From: Zeugodacus cucurbitae
Lineage: Eukaryota > Arthropoda > Insecta > Diptera > Tephritidae
NCBI RefSeq assembly: GCF_028554725.1
Contig: NC_071669.1
Location: 52,445,001 to 52,509,000, forward strand
Length of the DNA: 64,000 nt
Direction: 5' to 3'
How positions within the stretch are numbered: position 1 is the stretch's first letter; each line of letters opens with the position of its first letter. Of the stretch, positions 1 through 10,019 are shown piece by piece. Below the pieces are notes generated by a model, which saw only the letters and a list, made by a program, of their open reading frames with translations, was not told where the DNA came from and made no database searches. A program made the translations under genes and the position numbers.

Positions 1-1612
1 CAACTCAACTAACTCAACCTAACCTAACAAAATTCATGTATTATCCCTTGATGTAACTTGTTCACACATCAATATTACAAAAAAACTGCATAAAACAGAG
101 AAAAATTAAATATTTAAAATCCCATTAGACAAATTTCTGCTAGAATTTGTATAAAACTTTGCACTTCTCCAGCATTTTTCTACCCAAACGTCTTTTCCTT
201 CACACTTCACTTGCACAAACCGCAACAACCACACATTTGCAGCAACAACGGCCACAAACAACAACACGCCGTCGACCAAGTCGGCCAGTGGGCAGCCTGC
301 CACTCATAGTGTTGGCAGGTAATTGTCACATTTCAATTTATGCAAATAAACACAGCTCACACATTCCCAGTTGGGGGTGTCCATCATAATTTGTCCGTAG
401 TCCCGTAGCGCCTTCGTCTATATGCTGCACTGGCCATTGGCCACCTGAGGCCATTTGAGCTGTAGCCGAAGCCGAATACGCAAGGGGTCAAAAGAATTTC
501 ATATTCCATTCGGTCTGACACATTTTCACACACAAAATTAAATGTAAATATTTATTTAAGTATTTGTGTGTGAGTGCGTGTGTGTGTTGTTAAATAATTT
601 ATATGGATTTTGACATGCTTCTGCATAAATCCTTTATTGAATTGTGTGCGAACATAAATTTTTCTTTCATTTAATATTATTTACAATGTGTCTGCCAAAT
701 ATTTTTCACTTAAGGCTGTTTTGTAAGTATTCAAATATAGTTATATGTGTATTTGTGGATTTTTGTTGTGGTGAATTGTCCATGCTAACTGTAACTGACA
801 TGGAAAATAATGTAACGCTTGAATATGAAGTGTGTTTTCATTTATGCTAATAAATCTATGAGCATGCATGCTTGCTTTGCCTACATTTTATTTAAGCAAT
901 TAAGTTTACAGCTTTTGAAGTGAAAAAATCATGAAAATTTCTCAGCAAATATTTAGTTAAATGAAATGTAATTTCCATTTTCGAATGGAAATAGTTCTAA
1001 AAATAGAACAAAATGAATACACATGTTTTGAATTCTCTTTTTCTTGTAAGTGTCAGAATAATAGAGTTTTGAAGATTTGAAAACAATAATCAATTTATTT
1101 AGTTTTGATGAAAACTGACGGTTTCGAGTCTCTGTAGTTATGTGGCTCGCTATCAGTAGATGTAGTATCACTTCTATGAGAGCACGTCACCAGAATTGGA
1201 TGCATACCATTTAACAGCTGTTGATTTGTACGATAGATAAATTTAATTTAATTTGTTCGATAGATACAACTTTGTAAACTAACTACTCATAAATTTTCTA
1301 TATACAGTTAAAATCAATTGATCACCGATTAAAAAAAGGAAACCAGTCGATGTCTAAAAAGAACTGAAACATAAAAAACTATTCACCAAAAGATTTTAGG
1401 TGACCTTAATATAAAAATTATAGAGGCAGATTACAATCCAAGGATACACGGATAAAAGAAACATGTTGGACATATTGATCTTGTATACTTGATTGAACGA
1501 AAGCTCTGTAGTAAGAGCGAGCTTGCAATTAAGACAGACTGCTAAAGAAATAAAGATTCCATTATGGTAAACACAAATTCTTTCGTCGATGTATAACACT
1601 GGATGAAGCATG
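1..1612. other. AT-rich non-coding DNA
   Basis: Only short, low-complexity reading frames are present. Nothing here shows a recognisable domain, splice structure or inverted-repeat ends. The first bases hold two CCTAA units, too few to be telomeric. The 180-480 stretch is somewhat richer in G and C, but no gene could be supported. Confidence 0.6.
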
Positions 1613-1965
1613 ATCCCCAGACTAATCGACAGTCATCAGAGTGGGCGGCATACGACGAACCTAATTTATTCGGAAAACATGCCACAGTCAGCCTTTGTGA
1701 GACCATATTTTAGGATCCGCTTTGAATAATTTTCATCGACCATCTTTTAACAGGAAAATGTATCAATAGACATTAGCAAGCTTTAACGACAACAATTAAG
1801 GAAGAAGATAGTGATGTTTCATCAAGACAACGTTTCGTATCGCGAATCAATGGACGAGTGAGCTGCAAATTGGCTTCGATTTTCTTTCTACACCCATTAT
1901 TCATTATGGTCCCACTCAATGAGCATTTTCAATAAAACGACATTTAGCTAAAATTAACATCGTGT
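1613..1965 (+). pseudogene. decayed mariner-like transposase fragment
   Basis: Around 1811-1831 the plus strand reads VMFHQDN, the block around the second catalytic aspartate of mariner transposases. It is followed by a recognisable but mutated stretch (ANWLRF, where the family has a K-L-x-x-LGF-type sequence). No long frame survives, and no terminal inverted repeats were located, so the ends given are approximate. It is a dead remnant. The family is inferred from the short HQDN motif and its following context only. Confidence 0.45.
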
Positions 1966-2154
1966 CTGAGGTCTATTTTAAATTATCATTGTAAAGTTGG
2001 AAAATCGATTGAACCAAAAATTCGAATTTTGTCAATATATTTTATATAATATCAGATAACGCTGGATAAAATATCAACCGAGAAATAATGAATTGATCTC
2101 ATAAAATTTCACAGGAATGGTCTTAGCTTAGGAGTTCATTTTTTATAAAGAGTT

Positions 2155-3012
2155 TTTCAATAGGGACGCTACAAAAGTAGACCGATAGAGTTAGCAAACG
2201 ACGCCATATTTTTCCCGTTAGTTCAACATTTATCTTCAGTAAGGTTTACCATTTCATCAAGGAAAGATATATGATTCAACAACGAGTCGAAATTATTAAA
2301 ATTTACTACCGAAATTCGGAGTCTCAACTTTAAGAGCGCTACGTCCAATTTATGGTCGGCTCATTTCAGTCTGAATGGCTTCGTCAATAAGCAAAATATG
2401 GTATTATTGGTTACTATTGCATCCCGAAAATATTACGATTTGGTGCTGTTTATGAGCCGGGGGCGTCATTGGGCCTTACTTCTTCAGTGATGATCAAGAC
2501 CGGCACTTTGCTGTGAATGGAAATCGCTACCGTTCAATAATAACCGAATATTTTTGGCCAGAATTGGATGATATGGACTTGGCCAATACGTGGTTCCAAC
2601 AGGACGGCGTCACAAGTGACACAGCGAATGTCACAATCGATTTGTAGAAGCCAAGTTTGATGAACGTGTCATCTCGCAAAATGACCCATTCAATTGGCCG
2701 CCTCGGTCATGCGAATTGACGCCGTTAGACTATTTCCTGTGGGGCTACGTCAAGTCTATGGTCTATGCCAACAAGCCAGCGACGATTGATGAACTTCGTA
2801 CGAATATCGAACTTGAAATTGCAGCAGTTTCGGCCGATTTATGCTTGAATACCATCGAAATTTGAGTTCAGCGTCTGGACTTCTGTAAGCGTGCCCGTGG
2901 TGGTCATGCAAAAGAAATCGAGTTCCATACATAGTGGTATCGAATGTACTTTCAGAGGAATAAAGAATAAAGAATAAGAATAAAGAAGATACTTTTTGTA
3001 GCGCTCTTCCAA
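2155..3012 (+). mobile_element. DD41D mariner-like element with inverted ends
   Basis: The left end carries GACGCTACAAAA and the right end, read on the other strand, GCGCTACAAAAAGTA, so both termini share an inverted CGCTACAAAA core. Between them lies a degraded transposase reading left to right. The length (~860 bp) is short for a mariner-class element. The helix-turn-helix region appears to run directly into the catalytic core, suggesting an internal deletion. The boundaries are estimated from the end match; a TA duplication was not confirmed. Confidence 0.6.
2271..2926 (+). pseudogene. DD41D mariner-like transposase, broken
   Basis: Translation from ATG 2271 starts as a helix-turn-helix region (MIQQRVEIIKIYYRN) and hits a stop after about 20 codons. 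Later pieces match a DD-transposase: a FSLNGFVNKQN-like block near 2370, a QQD catalytic block near 2600, and an open stretch from about 2647 with NWPPRSCELTPLDYFLWGYV. Allowing one lost base near 2645, exactly 41 codons separate the D of QQD from the D of TPLD. That spacing defines the DD41D (rosa-like) group. Several stops and frameshifts make it inactive. Confidence 0.65.
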
Positions 3013-5890
3013 TTCCGAAAGCTTTTTTATTTATCAAATAAATACAGGTCAATACTGAGGAAAACTTAGATAAACTCTGACGATTTTGGTAAATAAATCT
3101 TTTATATATATATAATAATAAGGAGGCTACATTATTCATCAAAATTAATTAAATTCATGGATTTAACTCTACTAATACTTAAGTTTAGTTGCACGTGATT
3201 GTTTATAGCTATTACTCGTACTTTCTAATTATATGAACCGTGGCTCGCAGAAGGCTATTTTCTATTTATTGGCAATATCGGTCATAAAGCAAGTTCCGCT
3301 AAAGAAGACAGTTGCGATTTTCATACATATAAAAAACATTTTTGGAATTTTATGGTCTTACGATTTCCTTTAAATAACCTTTTGTATTTTACAAAACTAA
3401 TATTAATTCTTTTAAGAGATACTAAATAGAGCTTACCTCGAAAATAACTATAATCTCTATAATTATTAAGATTCTTCACTTACCTGAAAGTAAAAAATTA
3501 GAAATATTTCATTAATAAAATTTATAAATGCTGATCCTTTGGTATAAATATATTTAATAAATTTTATAAAATTTTTTTCTAAAATAAAAACGTTGCAACC
3601 TGCGAGAAATTTATTAATTAAATCAATTAATTCATTGAAAATATAAATGAAATGTCACAATAAGCGCTTTAAATTCAAGACAATATTAAGAAAGATTTCT
3701 GATGCATATATTTTTGGAAAGGGTTGCCACCCTATTCGCTTATTTTTAAATAGAACGTACTATTTTTCTAACATTTGTCTAACCTAAATGTCTACAGAGA
3801 AGCAAAACATCCGCAAATTAATATTTTTAAAACTCTGTTGCACCCATTTTTGTTCCAATACATACACATCTACATATATACAGAAGAATTGCAATGACAA
3901 CACAATCACAACTTTGATGCTACGTGTGTCTCCCTCGAACAATTTACCGCCATTGCCGGCATATTATTTTAGGTGACAACTCCTAATTTGTTGCTGTCTT
4001 TATGTTTGCACTCAAACAAACATATGTACAAGAAATATAAATGTATTTTTGTTGGTTTTAGACACGAAACAAAATGAATAAATACTTCACTCTGCCATGT
4101 CTGTATTAAAATATTTCCTTTGCATACACACACTCAGATACCAACATACAGCTATTTGCGTTTGTGTGCCACTTTGGCTAGTCTATTTGTTTATTGGACT
4201 GTCTATCTATCTAACTGTCTGTCTGTCGCTCTGTCTGCCTGTCAGTTTGGTCTGCTGCCTGAAACTGCATCGTATGCAGACAAGCGTGCATTTGAAATAA
4301 AATAGATGGGAAATTGCACGCAAAAAAAAAATGATTTCAAAAATATTTATTTTTTAAATGGCGCAACAAAGCTGCGGCTATTATTCAACTTTTGTGTACT
4401 ATTGCGGGAAAAAATTGCGATTTTGTGAAGTTAAAATGAATTTGGAACAGGTGTGTTGAGGCAAATAAAAATAATAATAGTATTCTTCGGTCGAAGCAAC
4501 ATAACCTCAAATAATTTTCTTAACCCTTATCTGCAATTTGTTTATAGGCTTATGTCAGACACGAATAAAATCTAATTTTTTTGAATCGATATGACTCATA
4601 TGAGTTGTCAATTTATATTAAGCATTTAAAGATTCAATAAAATAAATAAATTATATAAATATTAAATATTTGGTAGCAAACACCTTCTACAAACACTTAT
4701 CTATATATATTAGTCATACACATACACAACTACACATACTATAGTAATTGTATATGTATTTTATACTTTTTACTTTTGTTGTTTCTTTTTTTGACGTTTT
4801 ACGTCGATTTCCTTTCAACATTGTGCTTTGTTTTCAATATCAAATGATTTATGACAACATGCCGACATTTTTAACGATGTACACATGTCAATGGGTGAAA
4901 TCTGTATTGACAGCAGGCGGTAACACAGTAACAGCAGCAACAACAGCTACAGCATTAACGACAGGAAGAAGAACGAAACACCTTCTGATGGGTTGAACAC
5001 GAAAAGCAGAAGGATACACGTAATATTTTCCTTATATAGATTATACAGTATATATATATACAGTATGTATGCTATATGTATATAGTGGAAGAGCTTTAAG
5101 TTCAAAACAGCGTATAATAATCAGGCGTGTTGGAAAGAAAGGTGAAGGAAAATTATGCGGAAGCAAAATTTATAGTTTTATTTTTATGGAAAAAGATCCA
5201 CAGCAATTGGAGTGGTTCGATGAAATGGCTTTGGAGAAAAAGTTTATGTTCGAGTGCAGCCAGACTATGCACGAATAACTGTAGATATAAATAGAATTAA
5301 GCAATTGATAAAGCATTAATTTGAATTAGATTCAAAGAACTTCTATCAAAACTATTGCATACCAAGTACTTAAGGAATATAATGCTGAAAGGTACTTCAA
5401 AGATCAACCGATCTCAAAAATCTCTCTCTCTCTCTCGAAAAATAGTTCTGTCAAACATTGCTTTTGAACAAGCTCAGTCGCAAATTGTATGATTTAAGTC
5501 GTATTTAGAAATACAGTCCAAAGGTTTAAAGTTTGATCCCATACTAATTTAGTAGTTCAGGAGCTAGGTTAGTTAATAAGATTAGCATTACTGAAACCGG
5601 CTCAATTTTTTTTTTTTCTTCTTCAAGGAATGGATACCTCGCGGCCTTTTTGGTCTCTAGGTATTGACGGATTTTAACCGATTTCTTAAACCGAAAATCG
5701 ACAAAAAAAAAAAAAAAATACAGCAAAAGTGGTGGAAAATGGGCCTCTCGGCAGGGCCAGCCACGGAAGTCACTTACCCGAAATCATTTTTTAAACATAA
5801 TGACAAGTTCTTATATTTATAACAAAGATAAATTCTTAGCCATAACATTAAATTATATGCGTTTTATTTATTCTGGGAAACTGCATGTCT
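3013..5890. other. non-coding interval
   Basis: AT-rich sequence without a recognisable gene or element. It contains simple-sequence tracts: TCTG/TCTA-type units near 4190-4250, TATA tracts near 5046, and (TC)n at 5421-5436. Frames at 4097-4305 and 5069-5278 have no recognisable domain. Confidence 0.55.
5421..5436. repeat. (TC)8 microsatellite
   Basis: Eight uninterrupted TC dinucleotides. Confidence 0.9.
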
Positions 5891-6654
5891 AAACGAGTAA
5901 GGAAGGGCTAAGTTGGGATGTAACCGAAGTTTTTTGCTCTCGCAATTTATTTATTTAATTTTATTAATATAACACACAATTTGACCCACATATTCGTCAT
6001 ACATATGGTAGAAACTCCATTGACAGTTTGAAAAAGCTAATATTAGGTATATGGGAGCTATGGGAAGTTATGACCCGATTTCGCCCATTTTTGGCACGCA
6101 CACATATTATGAGAAGAAAAATATTCCCTACAAATTTCTTCAAAATATCTGAGAGACTTATCTATATTTTCGATAAAAAATTTATTAGAAGCACTGAGGT
6201 TATCATGTTCGATATATGGGGACTTGGAAACTTATGGTCCGATTTCTGGTATTTTTAGAAGCTACACTATAAGTGTAGTATTTGTGCAGAGTTCTGTTCC
6301 GATATCTTCACTTGTGCTTACTTTTTATATTGTAAAGTAAACGATTAAGATATACTTCAAAGTTCTGATATATGGGAAATAGGCGTGGTTGGGAACCTAT
6401 TTTCATAACATATCATGGGAATGCCAAAAAAATATTATTATTGTTGGTCGAGTAGTTTCTGAGATATGGTGTTTGACCCTTAAGTGGGCGGAGTCACGCC
6501 CATTTCAAATTTTGTATACCAATTTGAGTGTAGCCCTTTTATTCCCTCTTTATAATTAAATTTAAGGTTTCTAGTGTTTTTCCTTACTGAATTAAAGCAT
6601 TTTTTAGTATTTTTCAACATACCCTTTTTACGGGAGGTGGGTGTTGTTATAATC
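5891..6654 (+). repeat. repeat R, copy A, left part
   Basis: This is the left two thirds of an unclassified ~1.2 kb interspersed repeat also seen at 17946-19980, 38781-40020, 43163-44349 and 62986-63154. It opens with the family start (GAGTAAGGAAGGGCTAAG) and a TCTCGCAA motif. It stops at the hAT insertion after the target bases TTATAATC. The repeat resumes at 9939 on the other side of the hAT element and again at 11646 after a retroelement. No coding potential was recognised. Confidence 0.75.
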
Positions 6655-6734
6655 TAGTTGATTTTTTCAATGTGATTGAAAAATCGCATATAGCAACTGT
6701 GATCAATTTTTGTAAATAGCAATGATTTACAATC

Positions 6735-7125
6735 GCAATAGCAGTTCAGTAATTTGAGTTTAGTAGCTTTGGAGAAGTTCAGTGCTATTGTTCGATCACA
6801 GTACATATAGGAGTTCAGTACTTCTAATTCGATCACTATGCAATAACAGTTCGAAAGTAGCAATCACTGTTCAGTAGAAATCACAGAAAGTAACAATCAC
6901 TGTTCAGTAGCAATCAGAGTTCAGTAGCAAAATCAGTTCGAAAGTAGCAATCACTGCTCAGTAGAAATCACAGTTCGAAAGTAACAATGCCGTTCGAAAT
7001 GCAGTAATTATAGTTCAGTAGCAATAGCATTTCGAAAGTAGCAATCACTGTTCAGTAGCAATAGCAGTTCGAAAGTAACAATCGCCGTTCGAAAAGTAGT
7101 AAAAGTAGCTCAGTAGCAATAACAG
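6735..7125. repeat. subterminal repeat cluster of the hAT element
   Basis: About ten occurrences of GTTCAGTAG-like units are interspersed with AGTTCGAAAGTAACAAT-like units and spaced roughly 15-40 bp apart. They lie between the left terminus and the transposase promoter. hAT transposases are known to bind repeated subterminal motifs through their BED finger, so these are plausible binding sites. That role is inferred from position and repetition. Confidence 0.7.
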
Positions 7126-7262
7126 GTTGGCTCACAGTAACAATAGCAGCAGTAGCAATTTTAGTTGTTATTTCGATAATTTTGGGTTCGGTGTTTACGA
7201 AACTACGTAGCAGATTGTGTTACGAATAGCTGTTCAAGATAAACTTGTGAATTGTTTATTAG

Positions 7263-7300
7263 TATAAAAGAAGATTTACTCGCGATCGTAATATCAGATT
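7263..7300 (+). promoter_or_regulatory. core promoter of hAT transposase (TATA + initiator)
   Basis: TATAAAAG at 7263-7270 is followed by TCAGATT at 7294-7300. The A of TCA (7296) lies 33 bases after the first T of the TATA box, close to the usual insect spacing. A start there gives an 83-base leader before the ATG at 7379. This is a sequence match only. Confidence 0.55.
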
Positions 7301-7378
7301 GGTGTTAGCTTTCAATGAATATACATGTGATTACTCGTCACATCGGTTGTTAGTGCAACGTTTTTAAAATATTTAATA

Positions 7379-9411
7379 ATGGCAAAAAATCGTGAAAGGA
7401 AGAAGAGTGTTCTATGGCAGATGTTTGAAGTGGTTGATAAAACATATGCAAAATGTAATATTTGCAAATCAAAGTTGTCATATAAAACTTCGCTAACAAA
7501 TCTAAAAAAACATATCCAAAGTAGACATTCTTCCGTGGAATTGCGAGCCCAAGAGGTATATATGCACTAATTTAACCGTCTCCTATATAAAATTAATATT
7601 TTTTAATCAATAGAGACATGCAATGCAAACAAAAACTGCTGTTATTCAAACGCCCACTGACTCAGAAATAGAAATTGATACTACACAAGGAACTTCGAGA
7701 CAAATTGTAACGGTAGCAGAGGGAATGATGCAACAAAGTAGGTCTGAGACTATAATAGATTTTGAAATTGTCTATAAGCGCTTTATTTTTAGGTGCAATC
7801 TCTTTACGAAAAACAACAATACCTTCTGGTTTTAAAAGGACAAAGATATCTACGAAGACAAGAAAGGAAATCGATGATGCACTGTCTATGCTGTTTATAA
7901 AGGATTTGCAGCCATTTAGCATTGTAGAAGATGTTGGATTCCGGGAGTTTGTGAAAGCACTAAGCCTTGAGTATCAGTTGCCTAGTCGCCATGCAATTTC
8001 AAACACTATAATACCTGTAGTATATGAAACATGCATTGCACAAATGAGGGAAAAAATAAGCGAAGGCGCCAAATTCTGCATAACAACCGATTGTTGGACA
8101 TCACACAGCAGCATTAGCTATATGGCCATAACAGCACATTTTGTCAATTCAAAATTTGATATGTGCAGCATATTATTGGAATGTTGTCCAATGACCGATT
8201 CACATACCTCAAAAAATGTGTCAGCAGTATTAATGAGGGTCACTGAAGATTGGGGCATTTCCGGAAAAATTTTGCTTGCGATAACTGACAATGTCTCGAA
8301 TATAAAAAATGCGATTCAAAACGATTTAAAGTGGCAGCATTTTGGATGTTTCGCACACACGCTAAATCTCATAGTAAAAAATGCGTTAAGTAACGAACAA
8401 GTATGTATAACATTGCAAAAAGTGAAACAAATCGTTACTCACTTTAGGAAAAGTTTAGCTGTCAACGAAACATTTTTAACATTTCAACGCAATGCTGGGG
8501 AACAACCAATTAAACTCATTCAAAGTATAGAAACCAGTTGGAATTCCACGCTTAATATGATTGAGCGTTTCGTGCGAGTTGAAGATGCTGTTAAAAGTAC
8601 AGTTCCACTTAATGATAAAGCCTTGCCAATAATTAGCGCAGATGACTGGCTATTATTGAAACACCTGGTGGCTATTTTGAAGCCCTTTGAACATGCAACA
8701 ATTGAAATAAGCGAGCACAAGTATTGCAGTGCTGCTGTGGTGATACCAATTGTGAATGGACTATTGCAAGTTTTACATGAATTATCTGTTGATGATAAAT
8801 ATTCGGCTCTGGCGAAAACAATAATATCTACTCTATTAAGCGGTTTAACTGAACGACTCGAAAACGTGGAAAAATACAATATCCTCACAATGGCTACATT
8901 TTTGGACCCACATTTTAAAACGTTTGCCTTTTCTGAGCCTTCAGTAGCAGATACGGTAAAAAACCGCATTGCAGAAGAGGTGAGCCGAGTAGCTCAAACT
9001 CAACAGCAAAAAGAGCAGCTTATAGTTAGACCTAGACCTTCGGTATCGGAACTCTCAATATGGACTAAACTGTATACAAATATTGCCACAAATGTGCCGA
9101 AAAGTTCTAGTATATCGAAGGCAATTAGCGAAGTGCAAAGATATTTGGAAGATGAGATCATTGCACGAACAGAAGATATGTTGCAGTGGTGGAAAAAAAA
9201 TACCAATAAGTATCCGTATTTGTCACTAATTGCACGAGAAAAATTAGGATGCTTAGCATCATCCGTGCCTTGTGAAAGGCTATTTTCTTCGGCCGGAATG
9301 ATAATAAGCGAGAGGCGAACGCTTTTGGAGGATGAAAAGGCCAAAATGCTTATATTTTTAAATGCTAACATAAAAAACATGTCTTACAGCCGGTTTCACG
9401 AACTTTTTTAA
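7379..9411 (+). CDS. hAT transposase, three exons (7379-7555, 7614-7737, 7793-9411)
   Basis: This is the cut-and-paste DNA transposase of the surrounding element, expected to act in the nucleus. Exon joins use GT/AG at 7556/7613 (58 bp intron) and 7738/7792 (55 bp intron) and keep one frame, giving about 639 residues. An unspliced message stops at 7570. Residues 1-59 form a BED zinc finger (C26, C29, H45, H50). The RNase-H-like core shows D200 in ITTDCWTS, D266 in AITDNVSN, a CFAH-TLNL motif near 286-293, and E595 in CERLFSSAG. These correspond to the hAT D-D-E triad. The C-terminal dimerisation region runs from WWKKN to FLNANI (about 566-626). Length matches typical family members of 600-700 residues. 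The first ATG after the promoter sets the start. Splice sites are predicted from consensus and frame. Confidence 0.88.
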
Positions 9412-9647
9412 TTGAAAATTAAGTTCCATTTAATTTTAATTTTTATTTTTATTTAACATTGCACTTAAGTTTCCTGCGTTTCACCATTATTGACATTTGG
9501 CATCCAAAAAATTAAAAGGCAGGGATGTTAGTAAGAATAACAGCTGATTTATGTAAACAAAAAAATTGTATTTCTTTGTCAAAATGGTAAACAAAAGGGA
9601 ATTCAGTTGATAGAAAATCGTAACCATGGTTACATATGACACATTTA

Positions 9648-9653
9648 AATAAA
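9648..9653 (+). terminator. candidate poly(A) signal of hAT transposase
   Basis: AATAAA lies about 240 bases after the stop codon and still inside the element, before its right end. The element is AT-rich, so a chance match is possible. Confidence 0.4.
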
Positions 9654-9938
9654 AATTAAGTCAAATGGTGGAACTGAAATTAATTATTTTTCACTTAAAT
9701 TTGTTTCGTGAAACCGGCTGTTAGTTATATAAGTCCTTGTAAGAAGTAACAAGAAGTTAAACACATTTTTTAAATTAATTAATCCTTATTTATTGTTAAA
9801 AATGAAAATGTGATGAATTTCAAAGATAAATATGGGGTACAAAATTTGAATTGAATTTTTTTTTTGTTGCGATCGCAAGAGCAATATAACATTCACAGTG
9901 ATTAAAAAATAACAATATCACTCATCACTATTATAATA

Positions 9939-10019
9939 CGATTTCCTCCATTTTTAGACTGTATAAGGTAGTGGCTAAAGGAACGACTCCAGAAAATTTG
10001 GTTGGTATAGCTTTTGTAG
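9939..10019 (+). repeat. repeat R, copy A, middle part
   Basis: A short block of repeat R between the hAT element and the non-LTR insertion. CGATTTCCTCCATTTTTAGA and the following CTGTATAAGGTAGT match the copy near 43814-43845. It ends in TTTTGTAG, the first copy of the retroelement's target-site duplication. Confidence 0.75.

Larger units (their letters stand above)
6655..9930 (+). mobile_element. complete hAT transposon
   Basis: The element is 3276 bp, begins TAGT and ends ACTA, and is flanked by TTATAATC (6647-6654) and TTATAATA (9931-9938). That is an 8 bp target-site duplication with one mismatch, the length hAT elements make. The terminal inverted repeats are short and imperfect (left TAGTTGAT, right on the opposite strand TAGTGATG). 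It interrupts repeat R: the flanks join to give the continuous repeat sequence seen in other copies, which fixes the ends independently. Inside are subterminal repeats, a promoter and one spliced transposase gene with no disabling mutation found. It may be autonomous. Activity cannot be judged from sequence alone. Confidence 0.88.

Noticed and set aside
1..30. CCTAA units at the left edge suggesting insect telomere repeat
   Set aside because: Only two adjacent units; flies lack TTAGG telomeres, and the sequence leads into ordinary AT-rich DNA.
2756..3142. 128-codon minus-strand frame
   Set aside because: It is antisense to the DD41D transposase remnant, and its composition follows from that.
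5069..5278. 69-codon frame with a normal-looking C-terminal half
   Set aside because: No recognised domain, splice signal or promoter.
7623..7835. Separate 70-codon gene in the hAT element
   Set aside because: It is exon 2 of the transposase reading through intron 2; splicing at 7738/7792 joins it to the main frame.
8520..9380. Two minus-strand frames (149 and 126 codons)
   Set aside because: Both are antisense shadows of the hAT transposase.
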